The translations under genes and the position numbers were made by a program. A DNA stretch of 64,000 nucleotides from Aquimarina sp. MAR_2010_214 (GTDB taxonomy: Bacteria; Bacteroidota; Bacteroidia; Flavobacteriales; Flavobacteriaceae). The stretch covers positions 124,001 to 188,000 of the forward strand of contig NZ_PJMS01000001.1 of NCBI RefSeq assembly GCF_002846555.1, in the 5' to 3' direction. Below, one piece after another: positions 46,185 through 54,846 of the stretch. Numbering within the stretch: the first letter of the stretch is position 1; each line of letters begins with the position of its first letter. Under the pieces are notes generated by a model. The model saw nothing but the letters and a program-made list of their open reading frames with translations. It was not told the origin of the DNA and searched no databases.

Positions 46185-47444
46185 TTAAAAATACTGCCCG
46201 ATCCCAAATACAAATCCTTTGGTAGCGTTGTCTGTAACTCCATGCCCATAATCGATTCTAAAAATGGCATTAAAAATTCGTTTATGCATAAAACGTAAAC
46301 CCACACCGGGATATAATCTAAAATTTTGAGAATCTCCAAAATCCCCAAAATCTCCCCCGGGATTGCGCCAACTTCCTCCGTCAACAAAAACATTACTTTG
46401 CAATACAAACCAATCTTTCTCATACAGAGTGTGTCTATACTCGGTATTAAGTACAACTACCCCCGTTCCTCTATCAATTGTATTACCAACACCTCTAATA
46501 TTAAGATTATTATCTACTGCAAATGGTGCAAATGGAGAGTCATCATTGCTCGCTAATCCTAAGCGTAACCTAGAAGCCCAATTTCCTTTTTTACCTATTC
46601 TTTTATGGTATAAAAAATCATTCCACCCGATAATAAAATCTGGTAAGACGTTTTCGGTACTAATCACATATTGTAAATTTAATGTGCTTTTAAATCCAGA
46701 TACATATTGGTAATCATAATCCAAATTATCGTATTCATATATTAACTTATATAATAGCTTATTAACATCAAAATCTTGTGGTATTCCTGCTTCAGTAGCA
46801 CCACGCTTATATGTATAATCTTCATTAAAGTAATTGACTCCCAACTCAATACGATTCTGAAGATTAAATTGATATAACCCTAATACTTCATACGAGGTAT
46901 TGTTATACTTATAATCCGCCGTACCACTCTCTAGAAACACAGGTTCTTCTGTGGTAATATTACTGTAATTAAATGCCACTCCTAACTTCTTACTGAATAA
47001 AAATGGTGCTCTTAGATTTGCTCCATAAGAACTATAAATATCATTTTGATACAATCCCCCCAGAACTATATTTCGACCAAATAAGTTAAACTCATACAAC
47101 CCCACTCTAAAGGCAAATTCATCATTATTAGTCGTATAAAGATTGGCAGAAGGAATAATAGTAAAATTTTCTTCTATTCCATAAACTACCTGGTAGCCTT
47201 CTTCTTTTTCATGAACCTGATAGTAGGCATGTGCGATAGCCGGCAATCTCTTTAACCTCTTAATATCCTTCTCGATCTGCAAAGAATCTAAGGCTTTTCC
47301 TTGCTTAATATTAGTGAGTCTTGTTATAGCTGATGTTTTGGTCTTTTTGTTTCCTTGTATACGAATTTCGGAAACCACTTTATTTTGCCCAAAGGCGAAA
47401 CAGGTTGTAAAAAATATGAGAAAAGCAATTCGGGAAAGATTCAT
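46185..47444 (-). CDS. BamA/TamA-type outer-membrane beta-barrel with a POTRA-like domain
   Basis: 419 residues with a signal peptide (ending TCFAFGQ), a POTRA-like segment (VVSEIRIQGNKKTKTSAITRLTNIKQGKALDSLQIEKDIKRLKRLPAIAHAY compactly to residue 90), then a surface-antigen-like barrel ending DNATKGFVFGIGQYF. A single POTRA and a terminal Phe are typical of small Omp85 relatives. Its ATG overlaps the stop of the upstream hydrolase by 4 bp, so the two are co-translated. Confidence 0.83.
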   Translation of the reverse strand: MNLSRIAFLIFFTTCFAFGQNKVVSEIRIQGNKKTKTSAITRLTNIKQGKALDSLQIEKDIKRLKRLPAIAHAYYQVHEKEEGYQVVYGIEENFTIIPSANLYTTNNDEFAFRVGLYEFNLFGRNIVLGGLYQNDIYSSYGANLRAPFLFSKKLGVAFNYSNITTEEPVFLESGTADYKYNNTSYEVLGLYQFNLQNRIELGVNYFNEDYTYKRGATEAGIPQDFDVNKLLYKLIYEYDNLDYDYQYVSGFKSTLNLQYVISTENVLPDFIIGWNDFLYHKRIGKKGNWASRLRLGLASNDDSPFAPFAVDNNLNIRGVGNTIDRGTGVVVLNTEYRHTLYEKDWFVLQSNVFVDGGSWRNPGGDFGDFGDSQNFRLYPGVGLRFMHKRIFNAIFRIDYGHGVTDNATKGFVFGIGQYF

Positions 47445-48445
47445 TTATTTGTTGAGTAAAACTCTTTTATTAGTTGTTCTGAAGGTTTGTTTTGTATTGT
47501 AAATCTATTATTACGTTCTCCTCCAACTTTATTATGATTATGGTACCATTTCCAAAGAAATCCCCCTGCAAACCAAGGTTCATTCCAAAATTCCTGATAC
47601 AAAGCTGTCAATGCATTATTTTGACCTTTCAGATCAATATTTCCATTTGTACGATTAGAATCCCAAGGTTCTTTTGCCGTAAAATGAACGCTTCGATAGC
47701 CATACTCTGTAAATAGAACAGGTTTTTTCATTTTAGTCTGTAATGTTACAATATGATTTTTATGTTTCTGCCAGCCATTCTTAAGCTCTTCCACTGTAGG
47801 TGTTTTACTATGAGAAATCGGAAAATAGGCATCTACACCTATATAATCCAGTTGACCCCAAAAAGGTACTTTATCAAACTGATCCCAGTTTTCTGCATAG
47901 GTTAACTCTCCTTTATATACTGACCGTATTTTAGCAATTAATCGATTCCAAAACTCAGGTCTTTTCTGAACGAACGTATGTAACTCTGTACCAATACAAA
48001 GTATTGGAATCTGCATCTCTTCAGCCAATACTGCATAGAGCAATATAAAATCTTCATATGATTTTTTGAGTGTATTCCAGTCTTCTTCAGATTTCATATT
48101 AATATCTCCCGTAAACTCTCCTCTCCAAACCCATATCTGAGGTTTTAGCATTACCTCGATTTCTCTATCCTGTAATAATTCGATTGTTTTTTTGGCCCCA
48201 TCTCTTCGCTCTCCCCACCATTGTCTCTCGACATTAAAAACTACAGTCGGAGTTTCTAAGTTTTTTATAAATCCAAAAGGCATCACTGCAGCCCAATTAG
48301 CATTAACATTGACAACTGGTTCAATCTCTGCAGCAGTAATCTCCTCTGGAGACCCTACAAAACTAACCCCGTTAATTTTAGGTTGTTGCCCAGAACAATT
48401 TATAAAAACAGTACTTAATAGCAGTAGCACAAAAATCTTTTTCAT
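47441..48445 (-). CDS. GH113-like glycoside hydrolase, lipoprotein
   Basis: 334 residues with lipoprotein signal VFINCSGQ, then a TIM-barrel hydrolase resembling GH113 (beta-mannanase-type): NANWAAVMPFGFI, VMLKPQIWVWRGEFTGDI, LCIGTELHTFVQ with the likely acid/base Glu and VLFTEYGYRSVHF with the likely nucleophile Glu, plus GQLDYIGVDAYFPIS and FAGGFLWKWYHN. Substrate is unproven. It is translationally coupled to the BamA-type barrel downstream. Confidence 0.82.
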   Translation of the reverse strand: MKKIFVLLLLSTVFINCSGQQPKINGVSFVGSPEEITAAEIEPVVNVNANWAAVMPFGFIKNLETPTVVFNVERQWWGERRDGAKKTIELLQDREIEVMLKPQIWVWRGEFTGDINMKSEEDWNTLKKSYEDFILLYAVLAEEMQIPILCIGTELHTFVQKRPEFWNRLIAKIRSVYKGELTYAENWDQFDKVPFWGQLDYIGVDAYFPISHSKTPTVEELKNGWQKHKNHIVTLQTKMKKPVLFTEYGYRSVHFTAKEPWDSNRTNGNIDLKGQNNALTALYQEFWNEPWFAGGFLWKWYHNHNKVGGERNNRFTIQNKPSEQLIKEFYSTNK

Positions 48446-48506
48446 AGCAATTTTTCAATTGTTTATTTTGTTACTGTTGAAAAGTACAATTTTTATGTTC
48501 AATTTT

Positions 48507-49421
48507 TTAAAACAACGCTCGGATTCCTAAACTAAATGTCTGACCTAATCCTTGAAAATTATTTCCTCTAACAATCTTACCAAAGGACGCTTCTAAGTTA
48601 AGAACATCAGTTAATTGATACTTTCCTCCAAGTCCTAGCTGTGTATAATCCTGATCAAAATCATTTCCTAAATCAAACAAAAAAGCCTGTTGGGCATTTA
48701 CAAAAACTGTAGATTTTGAACTTGGGAAATAACTTAAAAAAGCACTTAATGGTACAAACAAACTATTATTTGCAAATCGCTCTGATATATTTTCGCTAGC
48801 TGGATCAGCATCTGCCGACTTTTCTCCAAAATTATATCCAAAATCCGCTTCTGTAAAAATCTGCCATTTATTACCCCCAAAAGTTTTATCATAGAAAAAC
48901 TTAGTCTCCCAGAAAAAACTTCTTTTATCTAAATAAGGTGCATTTGGAACATCTTCAAACACAGGGATAAAAAATGAACTGGTAAGTGAAAAGTTTGCTA
49001 TCTTTTTAAAAGGTTGTATTCTTATTGATGGCGCAATTGTAGTAAGTCCACTTCTGGCATCAGTAGTATTATCTTTAAAACTCAATACTTCCAGTGCTCC
49101 TGCTCCTCCATAAGTATTTGCTCTAACCTGAAAGATAAGTCCAATATTCACTCTCGAATTTTTACTAATCCCCGTAAATATTTCAGTAGTATTCGTAAAA
49201 AAAGTTTGTCTATCTATAGTTACCGATTTAGACCCCGAGTCGGTTTGTTCTGTTTGAGTATATATGCTATTAAAAAATTTTACATCCCATTGCCCTTTGC
49301 TTAACAGTTTGGATGGTGTAAATTCCTGAATATTTGACTTTCCCGAATCCTCATCCTGTGCAAATCCTATGGCCATAACAAAAATGCTTAGTGCCGTTAT
49401 TAATCTTTTTTTGATTTTCAT
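48507..49421 (-). CDS. Outer-membrane beta-barrel protein, unknown
   Basis: 304 residues with a signal peptide (ALSIFVMAIGFAQ), then alternating strands rich in aromatic residues (WDVKFFNSIYTQTEQ, NFSLTSSFFIPVF, SSKSTVFVNAQQAFLFDLG, ALF terminus). The layout suggests a porin-like barrel (DUF-type transporter-like). It is 61 bp upstream of the GH113 gene and downstream of a DUF547 gene in the same minus-strand unit. Confidence 0.78.
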   Translation of the reverse strand: MKIKKRLITALSIFVMAIGFAQDEDSGKSNIQEFTPSKLLSKGQWDVKFFNSIYTQTEQTDSGSKSVTIDRQTFFTNTTEIFTGISKNSRVNIGLIFQVRANTYGGAGALEVLSFKDNTTDARSGLTTIAPSIRIQPFKKIANFSLTSSFFIPVFEDVPNAPYLDKRSFFWETKFFYDKTFGGNKWQIFTEADFGYNFGEKSADADPASENISERFANNSLFVPLSAFLSYFPSSKSTVFVNAQQAFLFDLGNDFDQDYTQLGLGGKYQLTDVLNLEASFGKIVRGNNFQGLGQTFSLGIRALF

Positions 49422-49511
49422 TATTGCGGTTTTTTATATAAGTATCCTCTTTCAAAGTAGCTTTGAAAAAAATCTTATTTGTTGTTAAAGATTATTTTGA
49501 AAAAATTGTGA

Positions 49512-50222
49512 TTATTTGACTTGATTTAAGCTCCAATCATAGGAGTAATATGATACTTTGGCATTTGTCGGAATTTTCTCTTTTCGGAATTTATTTACAA
49601 AATCCACTTCTGACCCGTTTTGAGTAAAATCTACTTTATACCATTCAAAAATTTGTGACAACTGTACTTTATTACCCTTCACTTTAATAAAATTAGGGTT
49701 ATTTAAAGCTTTTACCGTTTGGCGTTGTAATTGAGCTTCTAATGTTGAAGGCTTATAAGCCGAAGGTATAATCGGAGGACATCCAAGACCTGCACATACT
49801 AACACAAAGTGAAATCGAGCTTCATTAGGAAATTTTTTGCGAAGGATTTTATTTTCTAAATCATTGAGTGTTGTTTTTTTACCTCCTAATGTATAAGTCG
49901 TTTTATCAAAAAAACCTTTGATGTCTAATGGTGATTTTGTTGGATATTTATCTACTATCCCCTTTATTACTGCTAAATTATAAGCATTGATATAAAAAGC
50001 CTGATAGGTTTTAACGTCACTTGTAGTAACTTTTACATTTGCAGCTATTTTTAATAATTCTTCTAATGAAGATGGGTCCTTTTTAATGCTTTTATAATGA
50101 ATCCTTCCGTTAGATACATAGGTTTTAAAAAAGTCATCTGCTTTAGTAAAAAACGCAGTACTACTTTGCGAAAACCCAAATTGAATTGAGAGAAGAACCA
50201 ATAGAATTGTTATTTTTTTCAT
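49512..50222 (-). CDS. DUF547 protein, divergent fourth copy
   Basis: 236 residues with a signal peptide (MKKITILLVLLSIQFGFSQ) and a DUF547 domain, more divergent than the tandem pair but keeping the cysteine block (HFVLVCAGLGCPPIIPS) and YQAFYINAYNLAVIKGIVDKYP. It heads the minus-strand run barrel-GH113-BamA-type, showing the DUF547 family associates with this envelope module as well as with the arsenosugar run. Confidence 0.88.
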   Translation of the reverse strand: MKKITILLVLLSIQFGFSQSSTAFFTKADDFFKTYVSNGRIHYKSIKKDPSSLEELLKIAANVKVTTSDVKTYQAFYINAYNLAVIKGIVDKYPTKSPLDIKGFFDKTTYTLGGKKTTLNDLENKILRKKFPNEARFHFVLVCAGLGCPPIIPSAYKPSTLEAQLQRQTVKALNNPNFIKVKGNKVQLSQIFEWYKVDFTQNGSEVDFVNKFRKEKIPTNAKVSYYSYDWSLNQVK

Positions 50223-50483
50223 CCTTTACCTTTTTACCAGTTCAATCAAAAAACTGAATTTATAGTATTTTAAATTGTTAAAATTTACCTTGGTAATCGG
50301 GAATTCAGTCGAATGGCAAATCATCAACTTACAAACAATTTTAGATTTTTGTTCTTTCGTCTGATTATATGTTTCAAAACTCAAAGCATGTTCGATATAA
50401 AGTAGCAACCCTTACAAAATCATCAGTTTTTAGATTCATTCTAAATTAATCCAGCTCCTTAAGTTCTTATATTTATATACGAC
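50223..50483. other. Intergenic region without a convincing gene
   Basis: A 60-codon frame exists on the minus strand (50226-50408) but has no signal, no recognisable motif and abuts the DUF547 gene awkwardly. I see nothing else until the inverted repeat at 50484. Confidence 0.6.
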
Positions 50484-50513
50484 TTACTGACCGAAGTGTT
50501 CACTTCTTAGTAA
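50484..50513 (+). promoter_or_regulatory. Nested inverted repeat, candidate operator of the oxidoreductase operon
   Basis: TTACT (50484-50488) with AGTAA (50509-50513) encloses GAAGTG (50493-50498) with CACTTC (50501-50506) around TT. It ends 26 bp before the ATG at 50540, a position suited to a regulator site or leader hairpin. Confidence 0.5.
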
Positions 50514-50539
50514 ATATTGACAACCAACAATTATCTTTT

Positions 50540-51844
50540 ATGGAAGAACATATAGCAATTATCGGAAATGGAATTTCAGGAATTACTGCTGCCAGGCATA
50601 TACGTAAAATGTCTGACAAAAAAATCACTATCATTTCTGCCGAGACCGAGTATTTCTTTTCGCGTACTGCTCTTATGTACATTTATATGGGACATATGAA
50701 ATTCGAACATACGCAACCCTACGAAAATTGGTTTTGGGAGAAAAATAGAATCGAACTTAAAAATGGTTTTGTTTCCGAAGTTAATCACAAGGCTAATGAG
50801 CTTGTATTTGCGAGTGGAGAAGTCATGGCATATGATAAACTTATTATTGCAGTAGGTTCTAAACCCAATAAATTTGGTTGGCCAGGTCAGGATCTTGATG
50901 GAGTGATGGGTATGTATCACAAACAAGACCTCGAAAATCTAGAAAAACACGCCCCCAATAATCAGGTGTGCAAACGTGCTGTAATTGTTGGAGGAGGATT
51001 AATAGGTATCGAATTAGCAGAAATGCTTCATTCTCGTAATATCCCAGTTACATTTTTGGTACGCGAAAATAGCTTTTGGGATGCTGTCTTACCTGCTGGT
51101 GAAAGCGGAATGATTAATAGACATATCCAAAATCATCATATAGACCTTAGATTAGGAATGAACCTAAAAGAAATAGTTGCCGATGATAACGGCAAAGTCA
51201 AAGCTGTAGTCGTGCAAGAAACAGGAGAAGTCATTGATTGTAATGTCGTTGGGCTAACACCAGGTGTGTCTCCCAATGTAGATTTCTTAAAAGATTCTGG
51301 TATCGAACTGGGTAGAGGCGTAAAAGTGAATAGATTTCTCGAAACCAATATCCCCAACATTTATGCTATTGGCGATTGTGCAGAACAACACGAAGCCATA
51401 GGAAATCGCCGTCCTATTGAAGCCGTTTGGTATACAGGTCGTATGATGGGAGAAACACTAGCGCAGACTATCTGCGGAAACAAAACCGAATACAAACCAG
51501 GGCATTGGTTTAATAGTGCCAAATTTCTTGATATCGAATATCAAACCTATGGTTGGGTATTTGGAAGAGCACAAGAATATGAACAACAGTTTCATTGGAT
51601 ACATGAGGATGATACCAAATGTATTACCGTATCCTATCATAAGGAAACCGCAGAGTTTTTGGGTATCAATACATTCGGAATCAGAATGCGACATGAAATT
51701 TTTGATCGTTGGCTTACAGAAAAAAGAGATGTGAATTACGTGATGCAGCATCTTGCAGAAGCCAATTTTGATCCAGAATTCTATTCGGTCTATGAGTCTG
51801 ATATTCTTTCAGCTTATAAAAAATCACAGCTTCAAACCACTTAA
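50540..51844 (+). CDS. NAD(P)/FAD-dependent pyridine-nucleotide-disulfide oxidoreductase-like protein
   Basis: 434 residues with two Rossmann dinucleotide sites: IAIIGNGISGITAARHI (FAD) and RAVIVGGGLIGIELAEMLH (NAD(P)H), a GxxPN-type IAVGSKPNKFGWPG, and the C-terminal FAD box IPNIYAIGDCAEQ. No redox-active CxxxxC is evident, so it resembles rubredoxin or nitrite-reductase-type reductases. 78 bp upstream of the polyferredoxin gene; likely electron-transfer partners. Substrate unknown. Confidence 0.85.
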   Translation: MEEHIAIIGNGISGITAARHIRKMSDKKITIISAETEYFFSRTALMYIYMGHMKFEHTQPYENWFWEKNRIELKNGFVSEVNHKANELVFASGEVMAYDKLIIAVGSKPNKFGWPGQDLDGVMGMYHKQDLENLEKHAPNNQVCKRAVIVGGGLIGIELAEMLHSRNIPVTFLVRENSFWDAVLPAGESGMINRHIQNHHIDLRLGMNLKEIVADDNGKVKAVVVQETGEVIDCNVVGLTPGVSPNVDFLKDSGIELGRGVKVNRFLETNIPNIYAIGDCAEQHEAIGNRRPIEAVWYTGRMMGETLAQTICGNKTEYKPGHWFNSAKFLDIEYQTYGWVFGRAQEYEQQFHWIHEDDTKCITVSYHKETAEFLGINTFGIRMRHEIFDRWLTEKRDVNYVMQHLAEANFDPEFYSVYESDILSAYKKSQLQTT

Positions 51845-51922
51845 AAAATAAATTACAGACCATACAAGCGTATACTAAACCTGTTTTAATATCTCTTGTG
51901 AAGTCTTACTAAAATATATACG

Positions 51923-53524
51923 ATGAGTAATAAATTAGATCATAGCATGTCCCTTGCAAATCCCAATACTAAAGGGGTTTCAATACAGCAAAAAATAGCT
52001 CTAGCCATAGGCTTGGTTGGGCTCTTTATTTTGGCTCTTGCCATTTTTAATACTAATTTCCCGAATCAGGGAGTGTTTTTAACTCTTTCTCTAATATTAA
52101 TTACAGCAGGTACCATATTATTTGCAAACGATTTATACTTAAAAAAGCTAGAGGGGATCAAAAATGATGGAGTCTGGTTTAAATCTATCTCTTCGAGAGG
52201 TATTTTAGGATGGCTCACCGGAGTAGGACTAACCGCTTTTTATATTGTATTATATTTTAAAGCAGAACTACTGGGATTAGGAACTAATGGTGAAGCCAAT
52301 ACTGGATTAGTAGCTTTATTCGATCCTTTAAGTAGAATTTTAAGTGGAAATCCTGCCAGTCAATGGTTTGTGTATGGCACCCTTTATACTGTAGCCATCA
52401 TTGTTTTTGGATATAAGTTCATTCTTAAATACAGACACAATCGTTATCAACAGATACGAACTGTTTCAGTGATGTTTTTTCAACTTGGATTCGCATTCTT
52501 GATTCCAGAGTTTATGGCAAGATTAAACACAAGTCCAGAGTATAATCTCCCTTATTATGATTTAAAAAGTATGTGGCCTCTTAATTATTATCTATTTGAT
52601 GGATGGTCTCTTGATGGTCTTTTATCATCCCAAAACCTTGGTCTGGGGATGCTAATTTTTGGAGTGGTCACTATATTTGTAATCAGTCCTATTTTAACCT
52701 ACAAATTTGGAAAAAGATGGTATTGCTCCTGGGTTTGCGGTTGTGGTGGATTAGCAGAGACCGCCGGAGATTCTTTCAGGCAGTTATCCAGTAAAAAAAT
52801 GAGTGCCTGGAGAATAGAACGTTGGTTAATCCATACCGTTTTAGTCTTCTCTGTAGTGATGACCATTGCCATGATATATACATATCTGGGGAGTGATCCA
52901 AATAAATATTGGTTAACCCGAGGTACTTTCCTTGCCGGGGCAGCCACTATCCTGACTCTTGTTTTTTCAGTAGTGATGATTTTTAAAAGAAAAGAACTCG
53001 GTAAAGATGCTAGATATGGTGCGATTGGATACTTTGCAATTATAATTTCATTATTGATAATGCATTATACCGGTACTACAAACGAGGTGTTTTTTATTAA
53101 ATCCGGAAGTTTAAGATCTGCATACGGATTATACATTGGTTCTATATTTTCTGGTGTTATCGGTACTGGTTTCTATCCTATTTTGGGTAACCGAGCATGG
53201 TGTAGATTTGGTTGTCCTATGGCTGCAATCCTTGGGTTTCAACAGCGTTTATTTTCTAGATTTAGAATTACCACCAATGGTGGGCAGTGTATATCATGTG
53301 GGAATTGCTCTACCTATTGCGAAATGGGAATTGATGTACGTTCCTACGCCCAAAAAGGTGAAAATATAGTACGATCCAGCTGTGTAGGTTGTGGAGTTTG
53401 TTCTGCAGTTTGCCCACGTGGAGTACTAAAACTGGAAAATGATACACTAGATGGTCGTATCAATTCTAATGAAATCTTATTAGGTAACGATGTAGATTTA
53501 ATGGATTTTGTAAATAAAAAATAG
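51923..53524 (+). CDS. Membrane polyferredoxin (NapH/CcoG-like, 4Fe-4S)
   Basis: 533 residues with several TM helices in the first two thirds (IALAIGLVGLFILALAIF, ILGWLTGVGLTAFYIVLYF and others), a cysteine cluster after helix four to five (WYCSWVCGCGGLAETAG), NapH-type RAWCRFGCPMAAILG, and a C-terminal pair of 4Fe-4S motifs (CISCGNCSTYC and CVGCGVCSAVCP). It should move electrons across or along the membrane, probably from the flavoprotein upstream. A terminator follows at 53559. Confidence 0.88.
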   Translation: MSNKLDHSMSLANPNTKGVSIQQKIALAIGLVGLFILALAIFNTNFPNQGVFLTLSLILITAGTILFANDLYLKKLEGIKNDGVWFKSISSRGILGWLTGVGLTAFYIVLYFKAELLGLGTNGEANTGLVALFDPLSRILSGNPASQWFVYGTLYTVAIIVFGYKFILKYRHNRYQQIRTVSVMFFQLGFAFLIPEFMARLNTSPEYNLPYYDLKSMWPLNYYLFDGWSLDGLLSSQNLGLGMLIFGVVTIFVISPILTYKFGKRWYCSWVCGCGGLAETAGDSFRQLSSKKMSAWRIERWLIHTVLVFSVVMTIAMIYTYLGSDPNKYWLTRGTFLAGAATILTLVFSVVMIFKRKELGKDARYGAIGYFAIIISLLIMHYTGTTNEVFFIKSGSLRSAYGLYIGSIFSGVIGTGFYPILGNRAWCRFGCPMAAILGFQQRLFSRFRITTNGGQCISCGNCSTYCEMGIDVRSYAQKGENIVRSSCVGCGVCSAVCPRGVLKLENDTLDGRINSNEILLGNDVDLMDFVNKK

Positions 53525-53558
53525 TTCTCGAATCAAATTGAGCTAGAATATATACAAT

Positions 53559-53599
53559 AAAAGCCATATCTAGAATCCAACTCTGATATGGCTTTTTTT
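53559..53599 (+). terminator. Terminator after the polyferredoxin gene
   Basis: 12-bp stem AAAAGCCATATC / GATATGGCTTTT around a 14-nt loop, followed by Ts. Confidence 0.85.
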
Positions 53600-53670
53600 A
53601 ATCAAATAATTAAAAAAAATGTTAGTATGGATATTTGTTTTCGTCTAAGAGTCCATATAAAACTGTAATC

Positions 53671-54153
53671 ATGATTCAAAAGCTTTGTATCCTTTTAGTT
53701 ATGTTTTCCTTCTCTGGAAATCAAATCATAGCTCAAAAAGAATATCATTATGAATACTATCCTAATGGTGTACTTAAAGCTGAAGGATGGAAATTAGGAG
53801 AGTACAAAGTTGATTTTTGGCATTTTTATTATCCCAATGGAAAAGTATCAAAAGAAGGACATTTCAGAAATAATAAAAAAAATGGATACTGGTATTTTTA
53901 TTCAGAAAACAGTAAATTATTGAAAGAAGGGCATTTTGTATACGATAAAGCCGAGAAATGGTGGATTATTTACGATATTGCAGCCGAAATAACTCGAAAA
54001 TATCAATATAAAAGTAACAAAAAAGAAGGATACTGTCTATTGTATAAAAACAACAAACTTTTTAAAGCCGAACGCTATATCAATGATAAGAAAACCGGTG
54101 AGTGGACTGATATTTTTAGTTTTAAAAGAGACAATCCTAACGCTTCCTTATAA
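53671..54153 (+). CDS. Secreted MORN-repeat (YwqK-like) protein
   Basis: 160 residues with a signal peptide (ending SGNQIIAQ) and at least three MORN/YwqK-type repeats (YEYYPNGVLKAEG, FYYPNGKVSKEGHF, YFYSENSKLLKEGHF). ATG 53671 is used; an in-frame TTG at 53635 would add 12 residues ahead of the signal. The next gene starts on the base after its stop (TAA then ATG), so it is coupled to the glycosyltransferases. Its role is not known. Confidence 0.83.
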   Translation: MIQKLCILLVMFSFSGNQIIAQKEYHYEYYPNGVLKAEGWKLGEYKVDFWHFYYPNGKVSKEGHFRNNKKNGYWYFYSENSKLLKEGHFVYDKAEKWWIIYDIAAEITRKYQYKSNKKEGYCLLYKNNKLFKAERYINDKKTGEWTDIFSFKRDNPNASL

Positions 54154-54846
54154 ATGCCTCCCATTATAAACGTAATCATACCTGCTTTTAACGAAGAAGA
54201 TTCCATAGCACATGTAATCAAAGAAATTCCGGATATTGTTTCTGAGGTTATTGTGGTGAACAATAATTCTACAGATCAAACCGAAAATGTTGCAAAAAAG
54301 GCAGGAGCCACTGTGCTAAAAGAAAAGCAAAAAGGATATGGTTATGCATGTCTAAAAGGAATGGAGTATATAGCATCAAAAGATATTAAACCAGATATCA
54401 TCGTATTTTTAGATGGGGATTATAGTGATTATCCTGCTGAGCTTACTCAAATAGTTGCACCTATTATAGAGCAAAATATGGATTTAGTTATTGGATCTAG
54501 AGTCAAACATCTACGGGAAGCTGGTTCTATGACATCTCCTCAAATTTTCGGAAACTGGTTGGCTACAGGATTAATGAAACTTTTTTTTGGTGCAAAATTC
54601 ACAGATCTCGGGCCTTTTAGAGCCATTAAGTATGATAAACTATTAGCCCTCGGGATGATCGATAAAACCTATGGGTGGACTGTAGAAATGCAATTAAAAG
54701 TGTTAAAGAAACGTTATAACTATACCGAAGTCCCGGTGCATTACAAAAAGAGAATTGGTGTCTCAAAAGTTTCAGGAACCATAAAAGGTGCTATATTTGC
54801 AGGCGTTAAGATTTTAAGTTGGATTTTTAAATATAGCTTTACGTAA
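54154..54846 (+). CDS. GT2 glycosyltransferase, dolichyl-phosphate-mannose-synthase-like
   Basis: 230 residues: INVIIPAFNEEDSIAHVIKEI, VNNNSTDQTENVAKKAGA, VFLDGDYSDYPAELTQI (DxD-type metal site), and GWTVEMQLKVLKKRYNYTEVPVHYKKR. The last residues are hydrophobic but there is no clear TM. Likely makes a polyprenyl-phosphate sugar for the GT-C enzyme downstream. Its stop overlaps the next ATG by one base. Confidence 0.88.
   Translation: MPPIINVIIPAFNEEDSIAHVIKEIPDIVSEVIVVNNNSTDQTENVAKKAGATVLKEKQKGYGYACLKGMEYIASKDIKPDIIVFLDGDYSDYPAELTQIVAPIIEQNMDLVIGSRVKHLREAGSMTSPQIFGNWLATGLMKLFFGAKFTDLGPFRAIKYDKLLALGMIDKTYGWTVEMQLKVLKKRYNYTEVPVHYKKRIGVSKVSGTIKGAIFAGVKILSWIFKYSFT

Noticed and set aside
50226..50408. 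60-codon minus-strand frame upstream of the DUF547 gene
   Set aside because: No start context, signal or family features; best read as intergenic.
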